Shown: positions 27,327 to 35,873 of the stretch, one piece after another
Position numbering within the stretch: position 1 is the stretch's first letter
How the letters are laid out: each line of letters opens with the position of its first letter
Assembly: GCA_025054715.1 (NCBI GenBank)
Contig: JANWYH010000001.1
Span: 122,001-186,000, forward strand
Source: Pyrinomonadaceae bacterium
GTDB lineage: Bacteria; Acidobacteriota; Blastocatellia; Pyrinomonadales; Pyrinomonadaceae
Reading direction: 5' to 3'
Length of the DNA stretch: 64,000 bases
Notes under the pieces: model-generated
The model's input: only the letters and a program-made list of their open reading frames with translations
What the model was told of the DNA's origin: nothing
The model's database searches: none
Program-made: the position numbers and the translations under genes

Positions 27327-27377
27327 TTTAAGGGGAGAGACTTTCTCTCTTTTGGAGGCGGTGAGGTCTAACTAATA

Positions 27378-27914
27378 TTATTGCTTAGGTAATACCACTT
27401 TGTCAATAACATGTATAACGCCATTTGAAGCTATTAGATCTGCTTTCGTAACGGTTGCGGTGTTACCGTTTTCATCTGTTATTTTCACGTTTCCACCTTC
27501 GGTGGTTAAAGTTAGACTACCGCCTTGAACGGTTTTAACGGTTGCCTTGCCTTTGTTTCTTCTTATTAGTCTTAAGACATCCTTGGAGCGGAATTTTCCT
27601 GAGACGACATGATAGGTAAGAATCGCTTTGAGTTTTTCTTTGTTTTCGGGCTTGAGAAGTGATTCAACTGTTCCTGATGGCAATGCCGCAAAGGCTGAGT
27701 TTACCGGTGCAAAAACGGTAAAAGGGCCTTTCCCTTTCAAGGTTTCTACGAGCCCTGCAGCTTTGACAGCTTCGACAAGTGTCGTGTGATCAGGCGAAGA
27801 GACCGCAACATCAACGACGTCTTTCCTCTCTTTTTTACTTCCGTATTGGCCATACACGGTGCTGATGGCAACGATTATGCACAAAGCTCCAAATATCAAG
27901 CTTAGTCTTCTCAT
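27378..27914 (-). CDS. exported fasciclin-domain protein
   Basis: 178 residues: signal peptide (1-22, ending STVYGQ) and one fasciclin (FAS1) domain. Both conserved boxes are visible: GPFTVFAPVNSAFAALP (H1 region) and ASNGVIHVIDKVVLP (H2 region), with the YHVVSGK core between. FAS1 proteins mediate adhesion or ligand binding on the cell surface or in the periplasm. A GAAAGGGAAG site precedes the ATG. A perfect 18-base palindrome lies in its leader. A strong hairpin follows the gene. Confidence 0.92.
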   Translation of the reverse strand: MRRLSLIFGALCIIVAISTVYGQYGSKKERKDVVDVAVSSPDHTTLVEAVKAAGLVETLKGKGPFTVFAPVNSAFAALPSGTVESLLKPENKEKLKAILTYHVVSGKFRSKDVLRLIRRNKGKATVKTVQGGSLTLTTEGGNVKITDENGNTATVTKADLIASNGVIHVIDKVVLPKQ

Positions 27915-27941
27915 ATGAACTTCCCTTTCTCGATAAGATTA

Positions 27942-27959
27942 GTGATGAAATTTCATCAC
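27942..27959. promoter_or_regulatory. 18-base perfect palindrome upstream of the fasciclin gene, operator candidate
   Basis: GTGATGAAATTTCATCAC is fully self-complementary with no loop, which suits a dimeric repressor or activator better than a terminator. It lies 28-45 bases upstream of the fasciclin start codon. Further upstream on the minus strand a TAAAAT could serve as -10, so a bound protein would block transcription. No regulator gene is adjacent. Confidence 0.45.
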
Positions 27960-28499
27960 CAGCTTAAATTTTATCACGAAACTCTTCCCAATTAACAAAA
28001 CTGCGAAACAGGATTTCTTACGCAAAATGAAGCTTTCAATAAAAGATTTTTCTTCCGAAAGAATTACTTGCTTGTCCGTAAGGCAAGGTCATAAGGCAGG
28101 CGAATGAAGCTGAATACCTTATTCATAAGCAAAAAGCCTTGCCTCTTTCAAATGTTTTTTCCAAGTAAAGCTTTGAAACTTAACTTTCCGGAAGGAATGT
28201 GTAGCGTAGAAAAATTGAAATTTTCACTCTTGCATCTTACTTTTCTGTTAAGTGATTTTTCTTGGGGAGAAGCTTGATCAATTGCATCTTCCCTGCAAAA
28301 ATCTGATAGCGTTCTAAAAAAGTTTCGGGAAAAGTTGTAGCTATAATGCGTTGAAAATACCGGAGTCAATCGGACAGATGCAGATTGATGTTTGAATTCA
28401 AGTGGCCTTGTTATCGGCTTACGTTTTGAGAACGTATAGTAAGGTTAGTTAAATCGTAACTAGGTTTGGTTTTTGAGTTTGACAGAAAGTTGTAAGCGA
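27960..28499. other. intergenic stretch without a convincing gene
   Basis: About 540 bases between the fasciclin and repeat-protein genes. Small frames exist on both strands but lack ribosome-binding sites and coding character. The notable structure is an inverted repeat AGGCAAGG (28081-28088) / CCTTGCCT (28137-28144) enclosing a tight hairpin TGAATA-cct-TATTCA (28111-28125); it could be a small structured RNA or a decayed element. Confidence 0.5.
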
Positions 28500-29735
28500 T
28501 CAGTCGTATGCTCCTGAGATTAGTTTAGCTCTTACTTCTTCAAGGCTTGCGCCTTTTTCGAAACTTGTGCGTATTTTTTCCATCTTCTTTGAACTATATT
28601 CGGGTTTGGCATAAGTGCTGACTTGCTCATAATTTAGTCCTCTTTCTAATCCCAGTCTTATTTGCTGCATTTGCCACACGTCATAATTACGATTAGCGTA
28701 TAGACTTACTTGTTCGAGACTTAGACCGTTTTCGAATCCCAGTCGTATTTGCTCCATTTGCCATGAGTTGTACTCAGGCTTTGTATACAAGCTTAATTGT
28801 TCTATACTTAAATTCTTTTCGATTCCTAACCGTATCTGTTCCATTTGCCAAGGTCCATAGTCTGGTTTTGCGTATAAACTTACTTGTTCGATAGTTAATC
28901 CTTTTTCAAATCCCAGAAGTATTTGTTTCATTTGGTGTGCACTGTATTTCTGATTTGAACAAAAAATTACCTGCTCCAGAGTCAGACCTTTTTTGAATCC
29001 CAATCTTATTTGTTCCATTTGTTCTGGGTCATGTTCAGACTTTACATAGAGGCTTACCTGCTCGATGGTTAAACCGTCCTCAAGTCCTAGTCGTATTTGC
29101 CGTATTTGTTCTGAACTGTATTTGTACTCTGCGTAAAGACTTATCTGCTCTAAAGTCAGACCCTCTTTTAATCCTAGTCTTATTCGTTCCATTCGCTCTG
29201 AGTTATATTTGGGTTTTGCATAAAGGCTAACTTTTTCAATAGTTAGTCCTTCTTCGTATCCCATTCGTATTTGTTCCATTTGCCGTGCACTGTATTCAGG
29301 CTCTGCGTAGAGGCTTACCTGCCGGATGGTCAATCCTTTTTCAAGTCCGAGTCGGATTTGTTCCATTTGCCATGCACTGTATTCAGGCTTTGCGTAGAGG
29401 CTTACCTGCTCGATAGTCAGCCCGTTTTCAAATCCAAGTCGGATTTGCTCCATATTTTCCGATTCATATTCAGGACTGGAATAACGCATTACTTTTCTTA
29501 GGCTTAAACCATTTTCTATTCCCAAAAGTATTTGATTTGTTTGCTTTGGGTCGTATCCGTTTGATAAGAAAGCAGAGTACAAATCATCTCGCTTATGCTT
29601 TTGGTAGCCACTCTGATTAGAGTAGTCTTCTAGTTTTCTCATTAATTCTTTGGGAAGGTAAAAATGGGACTCTTGTGATTCTGATTTTTCACTGCTAACT
29701 AATGTTTTATCTCTGAACTTTTTCTCCTGCGTCAC
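28500..29735 (-). CDS. tandem 29-residue repeat protein of unknown function
   Basis: 411 residues. After about 60 N-terminal residues (polar, with YLPKELMRKLEDYSNQSGY) the protein consists of 12 repeats of 29 residues with the consensus PEYSxxQMEQIRLGLExGLT followed by IEQVSLYAK; the last unit degenerates. Each unit should fold as two short helices, giving an elongated superhelical binding surface. I recall similar QM-xx-IR-x-GL repeats in proteins of Firmicutes and their mobile elements, but cannot verify it. No signal peptide or catalytic motif. Start is GTG with AAAGGAG upstream, and a TATAAT at 29808-29813. It lies beside two tRNA genes, a common integration site, though no integrase is seen. 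Confidence 0.8.
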   Translation of the reverse strand: MTQEKKFRDKTLVSSEKSESQESHFYLPKELMRKLEDYSNQSGYQKHKRDDLYSAFLSNGYDPKQTNQILLGIENGLSLRKVMRYSSPEYESENMEQIRLGFENGLTIEQVSLYAKPEYSAWQMEQIRLGLEKGLTIRQVSLYAEPEYSARQMEQIRMGYEEGLTIEKVSLYAKPKYNSERMERIRLGLKEGLTLEQISLYAEYKYSSEQIRQIRLGLEDGLTIEQVSLYVKSEHDPEQMEQIRLGFKKGLTLEQVIFCSNQKYSAHQMKQILLGFEKGLTIEQVSLYAKPDYGPWQMEQIRLGIEKNLSIEQLSLYTKPEYNSWQMEQIRLGFENGLSLEQVSLYANRNYDVWQMQQIRLGLERGLNYEQVSTYAKPEYSSKKMEKIRTSFEKGASLEEVRAKLISGAYD

Positions 29736-29807
29736 CTTACTTTGTCTCCTTTCAACAAGACTGTTTCTGTGGTTCTTTCGGACTTGCGCCTTTTTATAGA
29801 CGTTCCT

Positions 29808-29813
29808 ATTATA
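29808..29813 (-). promoter_or_regulatory. -10 element for the repeat-protein gene
   Basis: TATAAT on the minus strand about 73 bases before the GTG start. The -35 region is poor. Confidence 0.35.
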
Positions 29814-30006
29814 GCAACGGTTTTTTCAGGATAAATACATAAAAATAGCCAGAAGCTTTTGGAAAGAGGTTTATTTCCAAACCCTCGAGTTTTCTGAAAG
29901 AAAATTCAAGCTCTCTCAGACTAGCTAGAATTTTTTACGCTGAAGTTAAAAACGAAGAAGGAGGTTTTATCGCTTGTCGAGGCACACTAGCAAGACATTA
30001 GAAAAA

Positions 30007-30083
<77 letters not shown>

Positions 30084-30086
30084 GCT

Positions 30087-30162
30087 TGGTGGGCATAGAA
30101 GGACTCGAACCTCCAACTTCTTCCTTGTAAAGGAAGCTGTCTACCAATTGACATATATGCCC
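30087..30162 (-). tRNA. tRNA-Val (TAC)
   Basis: A 76-base cloverleaf: acceptor GGGCATA / TATGCCC, D stem TGTC/GACA, anticodon stem CTTCC/GGAAG with loop TTTACAA (anticodon TAC), T stem GGAGG/CCTTC around TTCGAGT, discriminator A and encoded CCA. First of a two-tRNA transcript with tRNA-Asp. Confidence 0.94.
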
Positions 30163-30188
30163 ACGCTTTGGTTTTCCAGACAAATATA

Positions 30189-30218
30189 AAGATAGCTTCT
30201 CAGAAGGCCTTGTGTCAA
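30189..30218 (-). promoter_or_regulatory. promoter for the tRNA-Val/tRNA-Asp operon
   Basis: On the minus strand, TTGACA (30218-30213), an 18-base spacer and TATCTT (30194-30189), 26 bases before the tRNA-Val 5' end. Confidence 0.6.
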
Positions 30219-30366
30219 GTTATCTTACTCGAATTGACGAGCAATTCATTTCTTTTTCTTTGCAGTCTATATGCCTTTTACTGCTTTTCGTTAAAAAGTT
30301 ATACATTGATCATTTTGTCTAAAAATAGAATTTTGGTTCTGAAAAACTCTATCGAGGAGCGCAGGT

Positions 30367-33300
30367 ATGAAGTTACTCCTAATTTTTGCCATCCTTGCCT
30401 TATTTTATGAATCTAATGCTTATTCATCTAGCATACAAGGTTTCGTTTCAGATAGTAACAATAGCCCCATTCCCGGCGCCACAGTTCGGTTGAAGGATCA
30501 AGGTTCAAATCGGACACTCACTACTCAAACCGATAGAGAAGGATTTTACGTTTTCACAAGTTTAGAAGCGGGAAATTATCGGATAGAAGTTACAAAAGAA
30601 GGGTTTCGTTCTGTTATACGGGAATCAATCGTTTTGAACGTGTCTTCGAAGATAAGGCTAGATTTTACTCTAGAGCCTGGGCAAATAAATGAAATGGTAA
30701 TTGTCGAAGAGACAAGTCGTGATATGGTTGAAACAGATTCAGCTGCAGTCAGCACCTTGGTTGATAGAAAATTCATAGAGAATTTGCCCTTGAATGGAAG
30801 AAGTTTCCATTCTCTTATTGAGCTAACTCCTGGTGTAGTTTTGGTTCCTTCGTCTATACAGAGTCCAGGACAGTTTTCTATAAATGGTCAACGTTCAAAT
30901 GCTAACTACTTTACGGTGGATGGAGTTTCGGCAAATGTAGATACATCAACTAATTTTCAGTTTTATCAGCAGGCTGCTGGAACCTTGCCGGGCCTTTCCG
31001 TTTTTGGCGGTACTAGCTCGCTTGCCTCTATCGATACGATTGAAGAATTTAGAGTAACTACGTCGTCATACGAGGCTCAATACGGAAGACAGCCAGGTGG
31101 ACAAATAGAAGTTGTAACTCGCAGAGGAACTAATAAATTTACCTTTACTGCATTCAATTATCTTCGTAACGACATCTTCGATGCAAATGACTTTTTCAAC
31201 AATCTTGCTGGCAGACCAAAAGGAAAACTTCGTCAAAATGATTTTGGATTTGTTGCAGGAGGTCCTTTGGTCTTACCATACTTGTATAACGGTAAGGACA
31301 GAACTTTCTTTTTCGCATCTTATGAAGGCCTAAGGCTCACACAGCCGCAACCTGGTTCTTTCATTGCCAATGTCCCATCAAACGCTTTGAGACAAACAGC
31401 ACCGGAGCCTTTTCGAACAATTCTCAGAGCCTTTCCTTTGCCAAATGCGCCTAGGCAACCTTCTGACCCTTCGGACACTGAAAGATATGTTACAACTATT
31501 TCCTACCCGTCCCAAGCAGATAGTTTTAGCATTCGCGTAGATCAGAAAATAACCAATTCAATAAGCCTTTTCGGTAGATACAATCAATCACCTTCTTCTC
31601 AAACCTTTAGAGCTTTTCCTAGTCAAAACAATTTCTACAAAAAGCACCTACACACCTTTACTTTGGGTTCAACGCAAGTTTTTTCTTCTCGCGTTACTAA
31701 CGACTTTCGTTTCAATTACAGTCATAATGATGGGCTTTTTGACTTTCGAGGGATTGAAGTTGATGGTTCGGTTTTGCCGCCTAGAAGTTTAATTTTTCCT
31801 TCCTTCACCTCGCCAGATAGAGCAGCGGTTAGCATACAGCTGAGCACGGGAGTTGCGTCAGCCGGGATAATTTCAGCAAATCTTACTCAGGGCAAGGTTA
31901 CTGCAACAAAACAAAGGCAATTTAACTTCCTAAATTCCGTAACTTTGGCTCTAGGAAGACATCAATTAAAGTTTGGGATAGACTACAGAAGATTAAAACC
32001 CAAGTTCAATAGTAGAGAAATAAATATAAGCTATGTTTTCTCAACTACTGCCAGTCGAGCTTTAGGAACGCCAACTAGCATAACGGTTCAAGCTTTTGCT
32101 CCAAATACTAATTTTTATGTTGAAAATTTTTCTGCCTATATTCAGGATGCTTGGCGAGTGAGCAGACGATTGACCTTTTCGCTAGGTATGCGTTGGGAGG
32201 TAAATCCACCGCTTCAAGGCGAGCGATTGCCTTATAATGCCATCGGAATGAATAATCCTCTAACGGCGACATTAGCTCCTAAAGGAACTAAGCAGTGGAA
32301 AACTCGATATGATAATCTTGCCCCGCGACTTGGCGTTGCTTATTTGCTCTCTGAAAAACACAATCTAGTCATTCGCAGCGGATTTGGAATCTTTTATGAT
32401 TTGGGAACGGGAGTGGCTCTGAGAGGTTTTACTAGCTTTCCTTACAATTCACTGAAAACCCTTACGGGAAGTCAGCTTCGCTTTCCTGCTGACGAAAACG
32501 ATTTAAGACCTCCAGCCTTTCTGGATGAATCTCCACCACCTTATTTTGCTTCCTTTTTCTTTTTTGATCCAAATCTCAGACTGCCTTATACGAGACAATG
32601 GAATGTTTCTATTGAAAAAGGTTTTGGTAAAGATCAAACTTTGACGGTTTCCTACGTAGGGGCTCAAGGTAGGAGGCTTATTAGAACAGAACAGTACAGA
32701 AACTTTAATGCAGCTTTTGTGCAACAAAGATTTGGGCTTAACACTGGTCCGTTGATAGTTGTAAATCCGGCAATTTTTGGACCAACGCCGGCTCAACTTC
32801 AATCTAATGTTCCAGCTGCAGGTTCCGATGTTCAATACACTAGAAACGGAGCTGAATCTGACTACAATGCCTTGCAAATACAATATCAAAGGCGTCTTTC
32901 TAAGGGATTACAAGTTCTTGCTTCCTATACTTATTCTCGTTCGACGGATGATGTTTCCGATGAAACGACTATTGGCGTTCCACCTAATTTGCTAAATCTA
33001 GCCCTTGAAAAAGGTCCTTCATCGTTTGATTTACCGCATAACTTTGTAGCGGCTATAAGTTATGATCTGCCTAAAGTAAGATTAAATGGATTTCTAGACG
33101 GGATTTTGAATGGTTGGGGAGTTGATTCTATTATTCGTTGGCGAAGTGGTCTGCCGTTTTCAGTTATCACCCAAGTTTTCGATCCGCTAAACATAGGATC
33201 AACCAGAAGAGTTGATCGTGTCCCAGGACAACCAGTTTGGGTAAAGGACAAGACAAGACCGGGCGGAAGAAGACTAAATCCGAATGCATTTGCTTTACCT

Positions 33301-33636
33301 CCTGTCGGTGTTCAGGGGAACTCTGGCAGAAACGCCTACCGTTCTTACAATGCGAGACAGGTTGACTTAGCTGTTAGAAGAACTTTCAAATTTTTGGACG
33401 ATAGATTGAAGGTGCAGCTGCGTGCAGAAGCTTTCAATCTCTTCAATACGCCTAATTTTGGGTTTCCTGCTGCTTCTTTTGGGATTTCTGGCTTTGGCGT
33501 CCCGTTTGCTACACTGGGAAGGACTTTAAGCGGTAATACTGCCGCAGTTCAAACGACTCCAAGCCCCGGTTTTAATTCTCTTTATCAGATGGGAGGTGCT
33601 CGTTCGTTGCAGTTTGCAATAAAAATTTCTTACTAG
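30367..33636 (+). CDS. Oar-like TonB-dependent receptor with carboxypeptidase-regulatory domain
   Basis: 1089 residues. Signal peptide (1-19), then a CarboxypepD_reg-like beta sandwich (about 20-105: IQGFVSDSNNSPIPGATVRL), a plug domain (about 120-245, with LPLNGRSFHSLIELTPGV) and a long outer-membrane beta barrel ending in the aromatic strand SLQFAIKISY. This layout is the Oar-type family that is hugely expanded in Acidobacteriota; members are presumed to import or bind large ligands. GAGGAGCGCAGG lies upstream of the ATG. A WG-repeat gene follows after 13 bases. Ligand unknown. Confidence 0.92.
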   Translation: MKLLLIFAILALFYESNAYSSSIQGFVSDSNNSPIPGATVRLKDQGSNRTLTTQTDREGFYVFTSLEAGNYRIEVTKEGFRSVIRESIVLNVSSKIRLDFTLEPGQINEMVIVEETSRDMVETDSAAVSTLVDRKFIENLPLNGRSFHSLIELTPGVVLVPSSIQSPGQFSINGQRSNANYFTVDGVSANVDTSTNFQFYQQAAGTLPGLSVFGGTSSLASIDTIEEFRVTTSSYEAQYGRQPGGQIEVVTRRGTNKFTFTAFNYLRNDIFDANDFFNNLAGRPKGKLRQNDFGFVAGGPLVLPYLYNGKDRTFFFASYEGLRLTQPQPGSFIANVPSNALRQTAPEPFRTILRAFPLPNAPRQPSDPSDTERYVTTISYPSQADSFSIRVDQKITNSISLFGRYNQSPSSQTFRAFPSQNNFYKKHLHTFTLGSTQVFSSRVTNDFRFNYSHNDGLFDFRGIEVDGSVLPPRSLIFPSFTSPDRAAVSIQLSTGVASAGIISANLTQGKVTATKQRQFNFLNSVTLALGRHQLKFGIDYRRLKPKFNSREINISYVFSTTASRALGTPTSITVQAFAPNTNFYVENFSAYIQDAWRVSRRLTFSLGMRWEVNPPLQGERLPYNAIGMNNPLTATLAPKGTKQWKTRYDNLAPRLGVAYLLSEKHNLVIRSGFGIFYDLGTGVALRGFTSFPYNSLKTLTGSQLRFPADENDLRPPAFLDESPPPYFASFFFFDPNLRLPYTRQWNVSIEKGFGKDQTLTVSYVGAQGRRLIRTEQYRNFNAAFVQQRFGLNTGPLIVVNPAIFGPTPAQLQSNVPAAGSDVQYTRNGAESDYNALQIQYQRRLSKGLQVLASYTYSRSTDDVSDETTIGVPPNLLNLALEKGPSSFDLPHNFVAAISYDLPKVRLNGFLDGILNGWGVDSIIRWRSGLPFSVITQVFDPLNIGSTRRVDRVPGQPVWVKDKTRPGGRRLNPNAFALPPVGVQGNSGRNAYRSYNARQVDLAVRRTFKFLDDRLKVQLRAEAFNLFNTPNFGFPAASFGISGFGVPFATLGRTLSGNTAAVQTTPSPGFNSLYQMGGARSLQFAIKISY

Positions 33637-33649
33637 GAGGAATTTGAGT

Positions 33650-34249
33650 ATGAAGAAATTGTTTTTCTTAGTTTTCACCTTTTTGAACGTTTCCGTAATC
33701 TTTTCTCAGGAAAAGATGGAGCTATTTTGGATTCTTGAGGACGGTAAATATGGCTATATAGATAGAACTGGAAAGGTAGTCATACCGCCGCAATTTGAGA
33801 ACTCTGTTGGATTTAGAGAAGGGTTAGCTGCGACTAAGATGAATGGAAAATACGGTTACATTGATAAAACTGGTAAGTGGGTGATAGAACCTAAGTTCGA
33901 TCATACCTACATGTTCTCTGAAGGTTTGGCGAAGGTGCGCATAGAGGGCAAGCTAGCATGGATTGACAAAAACGGAAATTATGTAATTAAGCCAACGGAT
34001 GCCTTTGAAGATGCTGACATCGGGTTTAGTGAAGGCAGAACAGGTGTCAAGATAAATGGTAAATGGGGTTACATTGATACCACTGGAAAAGTAGTAATTG
34101 AGCCTAAGTTTACCAAAGTATCAAGATTTAACGGTGGGGTGGCTCAGGTTCATACTGAGGATGGTAGGCATCATTGGATTGACATAAATGGTCGTATCCT
34201 CTGGAGTGAGAAAATTAAACCAAAGGATACAAAGCAAAAAGTTAATTAA
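33650..34249 (+). CDS. exported WG-repeat protein
   Basis: 199 residues with a signal peptide (1-20, ending NVSVIFSQ) and about five WG (KWG) repeats of the form GKYGYIDRTGKVVIPPQFE, GLAATKMNGKYGYIDKTGKW and so on. WG repeats form beta-rich modules of unclear, probably ligand- or wall-binding, function. ATG 33650 is chosen because AGGAGG lies nine bases upstream; a TTG at 33644 is in frame. It immediately follows the TonB receptor gene and is probably cotranscribed, so it may be a periplasmic partner. Confidence 0.88.
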   Translation: MKKLFFLVFTFLNVSVIFSQEKMELFWILEDGKYGYIDRTGKVVIPPQFENSVGFREGLAATKMNGKYGYIDKTGKWVIEPKFDHTYMFSEGLAKVRIEGKLAWIDKNGNYVIKPTDAFEDADIGFSEGRTGVKINGKWGYIDTTGKVVIEPKFTKVSRFNGGVAQVHTEDGRHHWIDINGRILWSEKIKPKDTKQKVN

Positions 34250-34361
34250 TCGGTAGCCGTTTGTCTTTTCACTGTAGTTTTTTCGCCATTTACTTAAAAG
34301 ACAAAGGACAAAGCCAGTAAAGCCTGACCCTTGGTTCTTTCCTCAACACGCTCTCCTCTGG

Positions 34362-34392
34362 CTAAGCTGGTCAGAAGACCAGCTTAGTTTTT
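34362..34392 (+). terminator. intrinsic terminator of the TonB receptor - WG operon
   Basis: Perfect 11-base stem CTAAGCTGGTC / GACCAGCTTAG with AGAA loop, directly followed by TTTTTA. Confidence 0.9.
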
Positions 34393-34439
34393 ATTAGCTT
34401 AGGACTCTTTGGTAGAATCTTTGCTAAGGACTAGGCTTT

Positions 34440-35873
34440 ATGAGTGAGAGTATGTATCAGTCTATACATTTTAAGTCGAAGGGAAGAGCGACAACAAACG
34501 CTTCCAAACCAGAAGTAATCGCAAAAATGAAAGAGATAGTTGGAGAGGAAAATGTTTTGGTCGCTCCTGAAAAGGTTGAGCCTTATGGAGCAGATGCTGT
34601 GAAAGAAAAGTTTCCGCCGGAAGCGGTCGTTTTCCCTGAGAACACTGAGCAAGTGTCTAGGATTTTGAAACTAGCAAATGAATATCTTTTTCCGGTAACT
34701 GCTCGCGGCGGTGGTGTAGGTTACACGGGTGGTGCAGTGCCCATAGAAGGCGGGATCGTAATTGGAACGGACAGGATGAATAAAATAAAAGAAATAAATG
34801 TTGATGATCTGTATGTCGTATGCCAACCTGGGATAACAACGTATAATCTTCAAAAGGCAGTTGAAGATTACGGTTTGATGTTTCCTCCCGATCCAGCTTC
34901 ATACAAAGAAAGCTACATCGGAGGAAACATAGCCGAGAATGCAGGCGGAATGAGAACACCTAAATACGGGGTTACGAAGCACTATGTGCTTGGATTAGAA
35001 GTTGTGACAGGAAGAGGTGAAGTCATAAGGACGGGTGGAAAAACAGTAAAAAATGTTGTTGGGTTTGACCTTACTGGTTTGATGTGCGGTTCAGAAGGAA
35101 TGCTTGGAATAATAACCGAGGCAACTTTGAGGCTTTTGCCGATGCCCGAAGCTACCGCAACAGTCAGAGCAAACTTCAAGAGTATGGAAGAGGCTTGCAA
35201 AGTGCTTACGAAGTTTACCCCCGAAGGCATAATGCCAATGGCTATGGAAGTTATGGACAAGTATTGTATTGAAGCCGTTGAGGGTAGTTTCGCTTTCGGG
35301 CTTTCTAAAGATGCTAATGCGGTTCTGCTTGTGGCTGTAGATGGTTCAAAAGAAGAAGTAGAAAAACAGGCAAAAATAATTGAGGAAATTATAAAAGCAA
35401 ACGGTGGATTTGATGTTGTTCGTTCAAAAAGCAGAGAAGAAGAAAATAAACTTTGGGATGTGCGACGTGCCATAAGTCCTAGCCTTAATAAATATGGTGA
35501 TTTGAAAATAAATGAAGATGTAGTAGTGCCTCGCTCTAAAGTTCCAGAATTGATTAAAGGCGTTGAGCAGATAGCTAAGCGCCATAAAACCTTTGTTGCG
35601 AACTTTGGACACGCAGGAGATGGAAATATACACGTCAATTTTGTCTGTAACCGTAGTCCAGAAGAGATAGCACGAGCAAGAGCATGTGTAAAAGAAACCT
35701 TTGAATTAGCCTTGAAACTCGGCGGCACAATTTCTGGTGAGCATGGTATAGGCTACGTAAAAGCTCCATATCTTGACATGGCAGTTGACAAATCTACTTT
35801 GGAGATAATGAAGCAACTAAAAAAGGTTTTCGATCCAAACGGAATCCTAAACCCTGGAAAAATGTTTACTTAG
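34440..35873 (+). CDS. glcD: FAD-linked oxidase, glycolate oxidase GlcD-like
   Basis: 477 residues. The N-terminal FAD-binding (PCMH-type) domain (about 40-250) has the ARGGGVGYTGGAVP flavin loop and GGNIAENAGGMRTPKYG. The C-terminal FAD-oxidase domain ends with the HAGDGNIHVNF and SGEHGIGYVK motifs, the latter near the substrate site. GlcD subunits oxidise glycolate or D-lactate and normally work with GlcE and the iron-sulfur GlcF; neither is adjacent here, so this could be a stand-alone 2-hydroxyacid dehydrogenase. Preceded by a strong terminator, so it has its own promoter (a TAGAAT lies at 34413-34418). Confidence 0.88.
   Translation: MSESMYQSIHFKSKGRATTNASKPEVIAKMKEIVGEENVLVAPEKVEPYGADAVKEKFPPEAVVFPENTEQVSRILKLANEYLFPVTARGGGVGYTGGAVPIEGGIVIGTDRMNKIKEINVDDLYVVCQPGITTYNLQKAVEDYGLMFPPDPASYKESYIGGNIAENAGGMRTPKYGVTKHYVLGLEVVTGRGEVIRTGGKTVKNVVGFDLTGLMCGSEGMLGIITEATLRLLPMPEATATVRANFKSMEEACKVLTKFTPEGIMPMAMEVMDKYCIEAVEGSFAFGLSKDANAVLLVAVDGSKEEVEKQAKIIEEIIKANGGFDVVRSKSREEENKLWDVRRAISPSLNKYGDLKINEDVVVPRSKVPELIKGVEQIAKRHKTFVANFGHAGDGNIHVNFVCNRSPEEIARARACVKETFELALKLGGTISGEHGIGYVKAPYLDMAVDKSTLEIMKQLKKVFDPNGILNPGKMFT

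Noticed and set aside
28026-28277. Two short plus-strand frames starting MKLSIKDFSS and MKLNTLFISK
   Set aside because: Neither has a ribosome-binding site or family resemblance; the first is only 26 codons.
28148-28369. 73-codon minus-strand frame in the gap after the fasciclin gene
   Set aside because: No ribosome-binding site, no motif and irregular composition; treated as non-coding.
28500-29735. 87-base periodic repeats that could look like a CRISPR or satellite array
   Set aside because: The repeats are in one continuous reading frame with 29-residue units, codon-position variation and a ribosome-binding site; there are no distinct spacers.
34413-34418. TAGAAT as a full promoter for glcD
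   Set aside because: The -10 is good but the -35 region at the right distance is poor (TTTATT), so it is mentioned only in the gene entry.
34982-35728. Long open frame (about 248 codons) on the strand opposite glcD
   Set aside because: The glcD frame has clear family motifs throughout this stretch; the opposite frame gives a Ser/Pro/Thr-rich product with no motif, typical of an antisense shadow.
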